Shown one piece after another: positions 16,869 through 25,908 of a stretch of 64,000 bases of DNA. The notes under the pieces are model-generated. The model did not search any database, was not told where the DNA came from, and saw only the letters and a list, made by a program, of their open reading frames with translations. How positions within the stretch are numbered: position 1 is the stretch's first letter; each line of letters begins with the position of its first letter. Made by a program: the position numbers and the translations under genes. Source of the stretch: Cloacibacterium sp047601505 (GTDB lineage: Bacteria > Bacteroidota > Bacteroidia > Flavobacteriales > Weeksellaceae); the NCBI RefSeq assembly GCF_047601505.1, contig NZ_JASGJD010000001.1, forward strand, positions 62,001 through 126,000, in the 5' to 3' direction.

Positions 16869-17633
16869 ATTTTTCTTGCCTAAATTTAGTTTAATTTTTT
16901 CGATATTTTCTTTGGTAGAATCTTTCAAAAGCAAAGAAGCACTCATCAAAATTCTTTCGGGCATTAACTTATCAAAATGTTCTGTACCTTCCCAAGATAC
17001 TTTTTTTATCAAAGCTAGAGCATCTGTACTTTTAGTTGCTAATTTTTCTGTAAACTTCTCAATTTCTTCATCCATTTCAGAAATATTTTCAAAAACTTGA
17101 TGATAAATATTGTTTTCTTTTGCCCAATTTGAATCTCTAAATTCTATATCCAAACTCATTGCTGTAAACTCAGATTTACCAATTTTTCTCTCAACAAAAG
17201 GGCCAATTACAAAAGGTCCGATTCCTAAATTTAACTCTGGCAAAGCCAAACTTGAATCTTTTGTCGCAAAACAATAATCTGCAGCACAAGCAATTCCTAC
17301 TCCGCCGCCAGTCGCTTTACCTTGAACTCTTACCACAACTATTTTACCACAAGTTCTTATAGCATTGAGAACCTTTGCAAATCCACCGAAGAAATTTTTA
17401 GAAGCTTCTAAATCGTTGATTTCTAACAACTCGTCGAAACTTGCTCCAGCACAAAATGCTTTTTCACCATAAGATTTCAACAAGATTATTTTAACCTCAT
17501 CTTTGGCTGCTTCTACCAAAATGGTTTGAGCTAATTTTTCTAAAATTTCACTCGGCAAAGAATTACTTTTAGGAGTCCCAAAAGTGATTTCTGCAATATT
17601 TCTTTTTATTTCTGATGATACGTATGCTTGCAT
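16866..17633 (-). CDS. Enoyl-CoA hydratase/isomerase family protein
   Basis: The 255-residue crotonase has the oxyanion-hole stretch CGKIVVVRVQGKATGGGVGIAC and AADYCFATKDSSLALPELNLG, where Glu of PELNLG is a usual catalytic acid. The N-terminal KAFCAGASFDELL loop is also typical. It acts on acyl-CoA thioesters in the cytoplasm, hydrating or isomerising a double bond; the substrate is not evident. It lies 48 nt after a PaaI-type thioesterase gene, so the pair may belong to aromatic or branched-chain acyl-CoA metabolism. Confidence 0.87.
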   Translation of the reverse strand: MQAYVSSEIKRNIAEITFGTPKSNSLPSEILEKLAQTILVEAAKDEVKIILLKSYGEKAFCAGASFDELLEINDLEASKNFFGGFAKVLNAIRTCGKIVVVRVQGKATGGGVGIACAADYCFATKDSSLALPELNLGIGPFVIGPFVERKIGKSEFTAMSLDIEFRDSNWAKENNIYHQVFENISEMDEEIEKFTEKLATKSTDALALIKKVSWEGTEHFDKLMPERILMSASLLLKDSTKENIEKIKLNLGKKN

Positions 17634-17681
17634 ATTATTTTTAACAAAGTGCGCAATGATTTCTAGTTCAAAATTTTGAAA

Positions 17682-18095
17682 CTACAAATCCGTCACTTTT
17701 TTATCTAATTTATAAACTGTTCCGCGGAAACTTGCCACCACAATTTTATGTTGATTAGTAATGGTAATGTCATAAACCGCCGTTTTTCTGGTGTCTGCCA
17801 TCAAAATACTTTCTGCAATTAACACATCCCCAAGTCTTACCGCTTTGGTAAAATTAATCATACAATTGAGTGCAACTGCTGCATTACCCGTATTGTTAGA
17901 AGAAAAAGCCAAAGCTGATTCTGCAAAAGAAAACGTTACACCTCCGTGAACAGTTTTAAGTCCGTTAATCATTTCTTGGCGAATTGGCATTTCTATTAAA
18001 CAATAATTTTCTCTAATTTCTATCAATTTAACGTCCATCCATTGCGAGAAAAAATCTTGACTGAGAATATAGTTTGCGGTTTCAGTTGGTGTCAT
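17682..18095 (-). CDS. PaaI-type acyl-CoA thioesterase (hotdog fold)
   Basis: A 137-residue hotdog protein with the family signature GLKTVHGGVTFSFAESALAF and a closing strand ITNQHKIVVASFRGTVYKL. These proteins cleave acyl- or hydroxyphenylacetyl-CoA and often act as housekeeping thioesterases next to paa genes. No other paa genes are seen here. The start overlaps the stop of the 68-residue gene upstream by 1 nt. Confidence 0.9.
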   Translation of the reverse strand: MTPTETANYILSQDFFSQWMDVKLIEIRENYCLIEMPIRQEMINGLKTVHGGVTFSFAESALAFSSNNTGNAAVALNCMINFTKAVRLGDVLIAESILMADTRKTAVYDITITNQHKIVVASFRGTVYKLDKKVTDL

Positions 18096-18301
18096 TAATT
18101 GGATTTTCTATTTTTAAAATACGAATTATAAACCGCAAAAACAAGAGCAAAAGCGAAAAAAATATACCATCTTTCTTCAAAAAAATCAAAAAAAGATTGC
18201 TCTGATTTATTGATGAATTTATTCATTAAAAAACTAAGCGGAACCAAAATTACAAAAGAAAAAATGGTGCTTATGATGGTTGTTACTAATTTTTGATTCA
18301 T
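18095..18301 (-). CDS. Small membrane protein, unknown
   Basis: A 68-residue protein with two likely transmembrane helices (about 6-27 and 42-60) separated by an acidic loop (NKSEQSFFDFFEERW). No family recognised. It is tightly coupled to its neighbours: 3 nt after the 87-residue gene and 1 nt overlap with the thioesterase. Confidence 0.65.
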   Translation of the reverse strand: MNQKLVTTIISTIFSFVILVPLSFLMNKFINKSEQSFFDFFEERWYIFFAFALVFAVYNSYFKNRKSN

Positions 18302-18304
18302 TGT

Positions 18305-18568
18305 TTAAATTTTTTGGTCACATAAATCGTCTTTGATGTAAATTCCAACTTTAGAATTCACAAATTCTCCTGCAACAAACTCAATTTTCTGAGTTCCATC
18401 TGTTATTTCATAATGTTTGAAATAATAAACTTGTCCTTCGTAAGGTCCCAATACTTCTACTTTTTTATTGAGACAATGCCACGGAAAATTCCAAATATTC
18501 AAGTGATTGATTCGGAATTCTTCGTTTTCGTCTATTGCTTTTGCAAATTTCCAATTAGTCATAACCAT
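18305..18568 (-). CDS. Small soluble protein, unknown
   Basis: An 87-residue protein with no signal or membrane segment. It has two tryptophans and a cysteine in LNIWNFPWHCLNKKVEVLG and strands such as EGQVYYFKHYEITDGTQKIE. No family recognised. Either ATG 18568 or 18562 could be used. Likely first gene of the thioesterase operon. Confidence 0.65.
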   Translation of the reverse strand: MVMTNWKFAKAIDENEEFRINHLNIWNFPWHCLNKKVEVLGPYEGQVYYFKHYEITDGTQKIEFVAGEFVNSKVGIYIKDDLCDQKI

Positions 18569-18963
18569 TAAATTACAAAATATTGAGTTACTAAATTACA
18601 TTTTTTTTCTTTAGTGTTGATATTTTAAATTTTAACACGATTTAAAAATCTAAAAAATCGGAATTTCTGTCTTTTAAACGACTTAAAACAAATTGTTTAT
18701 AGGAAAATTTGTCGGATATTCTTTTCTAAAATCTTCCATTTCAGAAAATTTGACTGAATTCTAGTTTTTGAACACTTTTTGAAATAATCACTTCGAAATA
18801 GAATATTCGGCGCAAGCCAATTAAATGATTAAATAAGCATTAAGATTAAAATAATTATTAAAAAGAACTCAAATTTTAGTCTTAATATTTTTAAAAGTTA
18901 AGTGAAAAATTTCACAAATCTTGTAATAATCTAAAAAGAAAAACAAAAATCAACTAAAATATT
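18569..18963. other. 395-bp AT-rich intergenic region before clpB
   Basis: The stretch separates divergent genes. I see no ORF of convincing length, no RNA gene, and no exact TAnnTTTG box for either clpB or the minus-strand operon. A somewhat GC-richer segment (GGCGCAAGCCAATTAAATG at about 18808) is the only local feature. The clpB promoter may be of a heat-shock type that I cannot identify. Confidence 0.6.
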
Positions 18964-21570
18964 ATGAATCTAAATCAATATACCACAAAATCACAAGAAG
19001 CCATTCAAAAAGCACAACAAATTGCGCTTGATTTTGGCCATCAAAGCATTGAACCTCAACATTTACTAGAAGGAATTCTTCAAGTAGATGAAAATATTTC
19101 TGCTTTTTTGATGAAAAAATCTGAAGCAGACCTTAATTTAATACGAGAAAAAAACCGTGAAGCTTTAGAAAACTTACCAAAAGTACAAGGTGGCAACATT
19201 TATCTTTCTCAATCTGCAAACAAAGTATTGCTAGACGCTCCTAATGTTGCTAAGAAAATGGGCGACGAATTCGTTACCATAGAACATCTTTGGCTTTCAC
19301 TTTTGGATGTAAATTCTGAAGTTTCTAAAATTTTAAAAGATTTTGGAGTGACTAAAAAATCTTTGGAAATGGCAATTCAAGAATTGAGAAAAGGAAGCAA
19401 GGCGACTTCAGCAAGCTCAGAAGAAACATATCAATCTTTAAATAAATATGCTAAAAACTTCAACGAATTAGCTGCAGAAGGAAAATTAGACCCTGTAATT
19501 GGTCGTGATGAAGAAATCAGAAGAGTTTTGCAAATTCTTTCGAGAAGAACCAAAAACAATCCAATTCTAATTGGTGAGCCAGGTGTTGGTAAAACTGCCA
19601 TCGCAGAAGGAATTGCTCACAGAATCATCAGTGGAGACGTTCCCGAAAATTTAATGGATAAAACTTTGTATTCATTAGATATGGGTGCTTTAATCGCCGG
19701 TGCAAAATACAAAGGTGAATTTGAAGAACGTTTGAAATCTGTTGTGAATGAAGTAATTAAAAGTGATGGTCAAATCATTCTTTTCATTGATGAAATCCAT
19801 ACTTTAGTAGGAGCTGGCGGCGGTGAAGGAGCGATGGACGCTGCAAATATTTTGAAACCAGCTTTGGCAAGAGGAGAACTGAGAGCGATTGGTGCAACCA
19901 CTTTAAATGAATATCAAAAATATTTCGAAAAAGATAAAGCACTTGAAAGACGTTTCCAAAAAGTAATGGTGGAAGAACCTGATACTGAATCGGCTATTTC
20001 TATCCTCAGAGGAATTAAAGATAAATATGAAGCGCATCACAAAGTAAGAATAAAAGACGAAGCGATTATTGCAGCAGTAGAAATGTCTCAACGATATATT
20101 TCGGATAGATTTTTACCAGATAAAGCCATCGACTTGATTGATGAAGCTTCGGCTAAATTGAGAATGGAAATCAATTCAAAACCAGAAGAATTGGATGTTT
20201 TAGACAGAAAATTAATGCAGTTGGAAATTGAATTAGCTGCCATCACCAGAGAAAAAAATGAATTAAAAATTAATCATTTAAAAGAAGACATTGCAAAAAT
20301 TTCTGAACAAAGAAACGAAATTCACGCAAAATGGCTTGGGGAAAAACAAAAATCAGAAGATTTAACTCAGATAAAAAAAGAAATTGAATCTTTAAAATTG
20401 GAAGCTGAAAGAGCTTCTAGAGCCGGAGATTACGCTAAAGTAGCAGAAATTCAGTACGGAAAACTTCGTGACAAAGAAGAAGAGTTGAAAAAATTAGAAA
20501 TCGAAATGCAAAACAATCAGAATGAATTAATTAAAGAAGAAGTAACTTCTGAAAACATCTCTGAAATTATTGCAAAATGGACCGGAATTCCTGTGACTAA
20601 ACTGCTTCAATCTGAAAGAGAAAAATTATTAAACTTAGAAACCGAACTTCATCACAGAGTTGTTGGGCAAGAAGAAGCCATTTCGGCTGTTGCAGATGCA
20701 ATTCGAAGAAATAGAGCTGGATTGAGCGATGATAAAAAACCAATTGGTTCGTTCTTATTTTTAGGAACAACCGGTGTTGGTAAAACGGAGCTAGCAAAAG
20801 CTTTAGCCGAGTTTTTATTTGATGATGAAAACAATATGACGAGAATTGACATGAGTGAATATCAAGAAAGACACAGTGTTTCAAGATTAGTAGGTGCGCC
20901 TCCAGGATATATTGGTTACGATGAAGGCGGACAATTGACCGAAGCAGTGAGAAGAAGACCTTATTCAGTGGTACTTTTAGATGAAATTGAAAAAGCGCAT
21001 CCTGATGTTTTCAACACTTTGTTACAAGTTTTGGACGATGGAAGATTAACAGACAATAAAGGTAGAGTGGTAAATTTCAAAAACTCTATTATCATTATGA
21101 CATCGAATTTAGGTTCGCATATTATACAGGAACGCTTCGACTCCGCTCAGCGCGACAAAGATGATAACATTAACGAAGAAACAATAGAACAAACGAAAGA
21201 AGAAGTTTTTGGATTATTGAAACAATCTCTCCGTCCAGAATTTTTAAATAGAATTGATGAAGTAGTACTTTTCCAACCGTTAAGTAAATCTCAAATTGGT
21301 AGAATTGTGACTTTCCAATTGAGAGGTTTCAACGAAATGTTAGAAAAACGAAATATTATTTTAACTGCAACAGAAGACGCTTTAAAATATTTAACCAACA
21401 AAGGTTATGACCCAGTTTTCGGAGCTAGACCTTTGAAAAGAGTTCTTCAACACGAAGTTTTGAATAAATTATCTAAAGAGATTTTGGCAGGAAATGTAAA
21501 TGAAGGCGACAGAATTACATTAGATTATTTCGACGAAAGCGGCTTGGTTTTTAGACCAACAGAAAATTAA
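18964..21570 (+). CDS. clpB: ATP-dependent chaperone ClpB
   Basis: The 868-residue disaggregase has the full ClpB layout: N-domain (1-150), first ATPase with Walker A GEPGVGKTAIAEG near 205 and Walker B ILFIDEIHTLVGAGGGEG, the coiled-coil middle domain (about 400-530), and a second ATPase with GTTGVGKTELAKAL near 605 and VVLLDEIEKAHPDVF. It threads aggregated proteins with DnaK. One odd part: in a loop of the second ATPase (about residues 723-734) the sequence QERFDSAQRDKDD is encoded by a repeat-like DNA segment (see 21136-21159). The start at 18964 gives the normal N-terminus MNLNQYTTKSQEA. Confidence 0.97.
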   Translation: MNLNQYTTKSQEAIQKAQQIALDFGHQSIEPQHLLEGILQVDENISAFLMKKSEADLNLIREKNREALENLPKVQGGNIYLSQSANKVLLDAPNVAKKMGDEFVTIEHLWLSLLDVNSEVSKILKDFGVTKKSLEMAIQELRKGSKATSASSEETYQSLNKYAKNFNELAAEGKLDPVIGRDEEIRRVLQILSRRTKNNPILIGEPGVGKTAIAEGIAHRIISGDVPENLMDKTLYSLDMGALIAGAKYKGEFEERLKSVVNEVIKSDGQIILFIDEIHTLVGAGGGEGAMDAANILKPALARGELRAIGATTLNEYQKYFEKDKALERRFQKVMVEEPDTESAISILRGIKDKYEAHHKVRIKDEAIIAAVEMSQRYISDRFLPDKAIDLIDEASAKLRMEINSKPEELDVLDRKLMQLEIELAAITREKNELKINHLKEDIAKISEQRNEIHAKWLGEKQKSEDLTQIKKEIESLKLEAERASRAGDYAKVAEIQYGKLRDKEEELKKLEIEMQNNQNELIKEEVTSENISEIIAKWTGIPVTKLLQSEREKLLNLETELHHRVVGQEEAISAVADAIRRNRAGLSDDKKPIGSFLFLGTTGVGKTELAKALAEFLFDDENNMTRIDMSEYQERHSVSRLVGAPPGYIGYDEGGQLTEAVRRRPYSVVLLDEIEKAHPDVFNTLLQVLDDGRLTDNKGRVVNFKNSIIIMTSNLGSHIIQERFDSAQRDKDDNINEETIEQTKEEVFGLLKQSLRPEFLNRIDEVVLFQPLSKSQIGRIVTFQLRGFNEMLEKRNIILTATEDALKYLTNKGYDPVFGARPLKRVLQHEVLNKLSKEILAGNVNEGDRITLDYFDESGLVFRPTEN
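21136..21159 (+). repeat. Dispersed-repeat core inside clpB
   Basis: TTCGACTCCGCTCAG followed by CGCGACAAA matches 18 of 24 bases with the hairpin loop after hemB (28714-28737). In clpB it is in frame and encodes residues of about 725-732 in a variable loop. Confidence 0.5.
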
Positions 21571-21905
21571 TTCATATTAAAATCATACTTTTCTTTAAAA
21601 ATCCATCAAATAATTTTGGTGGATTTTTATTTTTGATGATTATTAAAAAAAATAATCTTTTTTTTATCAAAAACCACCAATTAACACGAGACATTACATT
21701 ATTTATAATATTTTTTGAAATAAATTTTTAAAATAAATTTAATAAATTTTAATAATTTAACAAATAAAAAACACCTAAAACACCCAAAAACAATGGATAA
21801 AATAACTTTTTTTGAAAATTTTTAATAAAAAACATTGCAAGATAAATTTAAACAATCTAAATTCGCCAAACTGAAGATAAAATTAATTAAAAATTAAAAT
21901 TTGCT
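21571..21905. other. 335-bp intergenic region after clpB with terminator
   Basis: Near the start, AAAATCCATC and GGTGGATTTT (21597-21632) form a hairpin with one G-T pair, followed by a T-rich run, and probably end clpB transcription. The rest is extremely AT-rich with long A and T runs and no ORF. No exact TAnnTTTG box precedes the metalloprotease gene, although a spaced variant (TAAAATTTG) ends just before its ATG. Confidence 0.65.
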
Positions 21906-22889
21906 ATGAAGAAACTTTTATTCGGCGCGCTTGCGCTTGGAATGTTGGCTGCTTGTAACACAACAACAGAATCAACAGAAAACACTACAGACGACGCTCT
22001 AACAAGCGTAGCTTCAAGAAAATCTTGTCCATCTGAAGAAATCAGAGCTAATCTATTAGCAACAAACCCTGAAGCAAAAGCTAGATATTCTAAAATTGAA
22101 TCTGGCGTTGACAGCTTTATAAAAGCAAAAAGAGCAGGCAGAGTAAATGCTGACGGAAGTATTGACATCCCTGTAGTAGTAAACGTTTTATACAAAACTG
22201 CAGCAGAAAATGTATCAGACGCAAAAATCGCAGAACAGATTGCTATCCTTAATGCAGATTTTGGAGGCACTAATACAGATGCTTCAAAAATCCCAACAGA
22301 ATTTTCTGGTGTAAAAGCTGGAGATACTAAAGTTAGATTCCACTTAGTAAATACCGTAAGAAAATCTACAACAAAAACTAAATGGGGAACCAATGATGCT
22401 ATGAAAAAATCAACCACTGGTGGCATTAACGCAACTTCTCCATCTAGCTATTTCAACATTTGGGTAGTTGGTAACATGGGAGGAATTCTTGGTTATGCTA
22501 CATTCCCAGAATCTGCTGGACTTTGGAATGATGGTGTTGTAATTGCTGCGCCTTATTTTGCAGCTACTGGCGCTACAGCTCCTTACAACTTAGGTAGAAC
22601 TGCAACTCACGAAGTTGGACATTACTTAAACCTTAGACACATTTGGGGAGATGCAACTTGTGGAAGTGATTTAGTTGCTGATACACCTACTCAAACTGGT
22701 GCTAACTACGGAAAACCAACTTATCCAATGTACAATACTTGTGGTGGAGTTTCTAGGTCTGTAATGTTTATGAACTATATGGATTATGTAGATGATGCTG
22801 CAATGTTTATGTTCTCTGCAGGACAAAAAGATAGAATTCAAGCTACAGTAGCTTCTGCAGGACCAAGAGCTGGATTAAGAACTTATTAA
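21906..22889 (+). CDS. M43-type zinc metalloprotease lipoprotein (pappalysin family)
   Basis: The 327-residue protein starts MKKLLFGALALGMLAACNTT, a lipoprotein signal with a clear lipobox. The zinc site is HEVGHYLNLRHIWGD near residue 238: HExxH plus a third His six residues on, followed by the acidic Asp. The Met-turn is FMNYMDY near 295. Several cysteines after the zinc site (ATCGSD, YNTCGG) match the M43B group and probably form disulfides. There is no T9SS tail, so it is probably anchored to the membrane rather than released. Its substrate is unknown. A terminator follows directly. Confidence 0.9.
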   Translation: MKKLLFGALALGMLAACNTTTESTENTTDDALTSVASRKSCPSEEIRANLLATNPEAKARYSKIESGVDSFIKAKRAGRVNADGSIDIPVVVNVLYKTAAENVSDAKIAEQIAILNADFGGTNTDASKIPTEFSGVKAGDTKVRFHLVNTVRKSTTKTKWGTNDAMKKSTTGGINATSPSSYFNIWVVGNMGGILGYATFPESAGLWNDGVVIAAPYFAATGATAPYNLGRTATHEVGHYLNLRHIWGDATCGSDLVADTPTQTGANYGKPTYPMYNTCGGVSRSVMFMNYMDYVDDAAMFMFSAGQKDRIQATVASAGPRAGLRTY

Positions 22890-22911
22890 TAAATCTTTTT
22901 CAAATTAAACT

Positions 22912-22950
22912 AAAAAACCCTTCAAGAAAATTCTTTGAAGGGTTTGTTTT
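22912..22950 (+). terminator. Terminator after the metalloprotease gene
   Basis: AAACCCTTCAAGAA and TTCTTTGAAGGGTTT form a stem with one bulge, then TGTTTTTTATT. It may also end the minus-strand symporter gene. Confidence 0.8.
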
Positions 22951-22973
22951 TTATTAAAATTTATATTCTTACT

Positions 22974-24224
22974 CTACAATTCTCCGCCATGTTGTTCTAG
23001 CTGACCTTCCCATTTTGACACTGCAGAAGTTGCTAAAGCATTACCAAGAACATTTGTCATACTTCTTCCCATATCACAGAAATGGTCTATTGGAAGAATT
23101 AAAGCAATTCCTTCTGGTGGAATTCCAAACATAGAACAAGTAGCAACAATAATTACCAAACTAGCTCTTGGCACGCCTGCAATTCCTTTACTGGTAAGCA
23201 TTAACACAAGAAGCATTGTAATTTGCTGACCCACAGTCATTTCAATTCCATAAATTTGAGCAATAAAAATTGAAGCAAACGTCATATACATCATACTTCC
23301 ATCCAGATTAAATGAATATCCCAATGGCAAGATGAATGATACAATTCTATTATTACACCCAAAACGTTCTAATTCTTCTACTAATTTCGGAAAAACAGCT
23401 TCTGAACTTGTTGTGGAAAAAGCAATTAACAATGGAGCTTTTATTCTTTTCAATAGTTCAAATAATCTATTTCCTAAAATTAAATATCCTACAATACAAA
23501 GCAACAACCATAATAAAAGCAAAGCAAAAAAGAAATCTCTAAGATATATTGCATAAACTTTAAAAATCTCAAATCCATTTGTAGAAACTACCGCAGCAAT
23601 TGCTCCCAAAACACCAAGCGGAGCAAACCACATAATATAACTTACCATTTTCAAAATTGCATGAGCAATAATATCCAAAGATTTTATGATAGGTTTAGAA
23701 TATTCGTCGCTAAATTGCGAAAGTGCAATACCGAACATTACGGAAAACAACACAATCTGAAGAACCTCATTTGTAGCAAAAGCTTCAAAAATACTTTTAG
23801 GAACTATATGCTTCACAAAATCTTCTAATGTAAAACCTTTGCTATTGCTAATAATTTCAGAAACAGAATTAGCATCTTGTATCGGAAGTTTTGTAACATG
23901 ACCTGGCTCTAACCAATTCACCAAAACCAATCCTAGCAATAAAGAAATTAAAGACGCTGATATAAACCAAAGCATCGCCTTACCTCCCACTCTACCAATC
24001 ATTGCTGTATCGCCCATTTTTGCAATACCAACAACCAAAGTTGTAAATACCAGCGGAGCAATAATCATCTGAACCAATCTGATAAAAATTGTACCTAAAA
24101 GCTTAATATTTTTAGAAAAAGGCTCCACACTTTCAGGAAAAAAAGTATGCACCACACCACCAATCATTACTCCTAAAATCAAAGCAATAATAATGGCAAA
24201 AAAAAGTTTGTTTTGTCCTTTCAT
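22974..24224 (-). CDS. Dicarboxylate/amino acid:cation symporter (GltP/DctA family)
   Basis: The 416-residue carrier has the family's eight helices with two re-entrant loops. The Ser-rich loop reads FSTTSSEAVFPKL, the substrate region FNLDGSMMYMT, and near the end GIAGVPRASLVII and IDHFCDMGRSMTNVLGN occur. It takes up C4-dicarboxylates or acidic amino acids with Na+ or H+. The start is ATG 24224 (MKGQNKLFF); the in-frame upstream TTG is unlikely. It has its own promoter at 24246-24253. Confidence 0.93.
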   Translation of the reverse strand: MKGQNKLFFAIIIALILGVMIGGVVHTFFPESVEPFSKNIKLLGTIFIRLVQMIIAPLVFTTLVVGIAKMGDTAMIGRVGGKAMLWFISASLISLLLGLVLVNWLEPGHVTKLPIQDANSVSEIISNSKGFTLEDFVKHIVPKSIFEAFATNEVLQIVLFSVMFGIALSQFSDEYSKPIIKSLDIIAHAILKMVSYIMWFAPLGVLGAIAAVVSTNGFEIFKVYAIYLRDFFFALLLLWLLLCIVGYLILGNRLFELLKRIKAPLLIAFSTTSSEAVFPKLVEELERFGCNNRIVSFILPLGYSFNLDGSMMYMTFASIFIAQIYGIEMTVGQQITMLLVLMLTSKGIAGVPRASLVIIVATCSMFGIPPEGIALILPIDHFCDMGRSMTNVLGNALATSAVSKWEGQLEQHGGEL

Positions 24225-24245
24225 AATCAAATTTTCAATCTATTA

Positions 24246-24253
24246 CAAATATA
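24246..24253 (-). promoter_or_regulatory. Symporter gene promoter, -7 box
   Basis: Minus strand TATATTTG, exact TAnnTTTG match, 21 nt before the start at 24224. Confidence 0.6.
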
Positions 24254-24352
24254 GTTTATTTGAGTGCTTTACAAAAATTTCCGCACTATATAGAAGCTTA
24301 GTTTAACTAAAAAACCTCAAATATCACAAAAATCTAAAGATTTCGTAAAATA

Positions 24353-24383
24353 AAAAAGCTCAGAAATAATTTCTGAGCTTTAA
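24353..24383 (-). terminator. Terminator after the arginine decarboxylase gene
   Basis: AAAGCTCAGAAAT and ATTTCTGAGCTTT form a perfect 13-bp stem, with a T-run on the minus strand after it. Confidence 0.8.
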
Positions 24384-24387
24384 TTTA

Positions 24388-25779
24388 TTAGTAACCTAAA
24401 AGCTTTAACACATCTTCCGGCTTTTGTTCTTCGCTGAAAACTTCGTATTGAAGCTTACCGTTTTTTGCTTTATAAATCAAAACATGTTTCGGCTGCGGAA
24501 TCAAACAGTGATGAATTCCTCCAAAACCACTTATCGTTTCCTGATAAGCCCCTGTATTGAAAAAACCTATATAAAGCGGTTTGGTATCACTAAAAATAGG
24601 CAAATAGATAGCATTAGCATGCTGTTCGGAGTTGTAATAATCATCCGAATCACAAGTAAGACCTCCCAAAAATACTCTTTCATAAGAATCTTCCCAACGG
24701 TTAAGCGGAAGCATAATAAATCTTTTAGAAATAGCCCAAGAATCTGGCAAAGTAGTCATAAAAGAAGAATCTATCATATTCCACTTTTCTCTGTCGTTCT
24801 GACGTTTTTGCGAAATAATTTGATACAAATTACCAGCACTTTCCCCAACAGTAAAACTACCAAATTCCGTATAAATATTTGGCTCTTCCACGCCTTCTTC
24901 TTCGCAGAATTTTTTGATTTGATATACAATTTCTCCCACCATATATTCATAATCATAATCAAACTGAAGAGAACTTTTTATAGGAAAACCTCCACCAATA
25001 TTAAGAGAATCTACCTCTGGAGCAATTTTTTTTAAACGTGCATAAACACGCAAACATTTGAACAATTCATTCCAATAATATGAGGTATCTTTAATCCCAG
25101 TATTGATAAAAAAGTGAAGCATCTTCAACCTTGCATTTGGATGCTCGGCAATCTTCTGAGAATAATATGGGATAATATCTTTATATCCGATTCCCAATCT
25201 ACTGGTATAAAACTCGAATTTCGGCTCTTCTTCTGAAGCAATTCTGATACCGATATCAAAAGTAGCATCAATGCTTTCCGTTAATTTATCCAATTCTCGG
25301 TAATTATCCAAAATAGGAATTACGTTTTCAAAACCTTGATTAATTAAATCTGAAATCTTGTTCAAATAATCATCTGTTTTGAAACCATTACAAACCACTT
25401 CTATATCTTTTTCAACTTTACCGCCTTCGTAAAGTTTTCTCACAATATCAATATCAAAAGCGGATGAAGTTTCTAACGAAATATCATTTTTAAGTGCCTC
25501 TTCTAAAACAAAAGAAAAGTGACTAGACTTGGTACAATAACAATATCGATAAGATTTTTTATATTCATTTTTCTTGATGGCATCTTTAAACCAATTTTTG
25601 GCTTTTTTGATGTTTTCAGAAATTTTTGGCAAATAGCTAAATTTAAGCGGGGTGCCAAATTTTTCTACCAACTCCATCAAAGGAATGTCATGAAAGTAAA
25701 GTTGATGATCTTCGTACTTTAGTTCTTCCTGAGGAAAATAAAGCGTTTGATCTATCAATTCAGAATATTTTATTTTCAT
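24388..25779 (-). CDS. speA: Arginine decarboxylase, PLP-dependent (fold III)
   Basis: The 463-residue protein is the short Bacteroidota form of biosynthetic arginine decarboxylase. The N-terminal barrel has the PLP lysine in RYCYCTKSSHFSFV, the helix ALKNDISLETSSAFDI, then LNIGGGFPIKSSL, and TEFGSFTVGESAGN as the phosphate-binding and active-site part. The C-terminal part includes GGLTCDSDDYY with the conserved Cys-Asp. It makes agmatine for polyamine synthesis. No agmatinase or deiminase gene is adjacent in this window. Single gene. Confidence 0.88.
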   Translation of the reverse strand: MKIKYSELIDQTLYFPQEELKYEDHQLYFHDIPLMELVEKFGTPLKFSYLPKISENIKKAKNWFKDAIKKNEYKKSYRYCYCTKSSHFSFVLEEALKNDISLETSSAFDIDIVRKLYEGGKVEKDIEVVCNGFKTDDYLNKISDLINQGFENVIPILDNYRELDKLTESIDATFDIGIRIASEEEPKFEFYTSRLGIGYKDIIPYYSQKIAEHPNARLKMLHFFINTGIKDTSYYWNELFKCLRVYARLKKIAPEVDSLNIGGGFPIKSSLQFDYDYEYMVGEIVYQIKKFCEEEGVEEPNIYTEFGSFTVGESAGNLYQIISQKRQNDREKWNMIDSSFMTTLPDSWAISKRFIMLPLNRWEDSYERVFLGGLTCDSDDYYNSEQHANAIYLPIFSDTKPLYIGFFNTGAYQETISGFGGIHHCLIPQPKHVLIYKAKNGKLQYEVFSEEQKPEDVLKLLGY

Positions 25780-25908
25780 CTTTTACTCAAAAAATTAAGA
25801 GTACAAAAATGATAAAAAAGATTGAATATTTATATTAAAAATTTATTTTTTTATAGAGACATTACACTAAAAAACAATTTTACAAAGATGAAGTATCTCG
25901 CAAAGCAC

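Noticed and set aside
21887..22426. 179-codon open frame on the minus strand across the metalloprotease gene
   Set aside because: It lies antisense to a gene with clear zinc motif and lipoprotein signal, and its product is low-complexity and has no recognisable feature.
21690..25880. Shared GAGACATTACA at about 21690 and 25857
   Set aside because: Only 11-13 bases in very AT-rich intergenic DNA, with no matching flanks.
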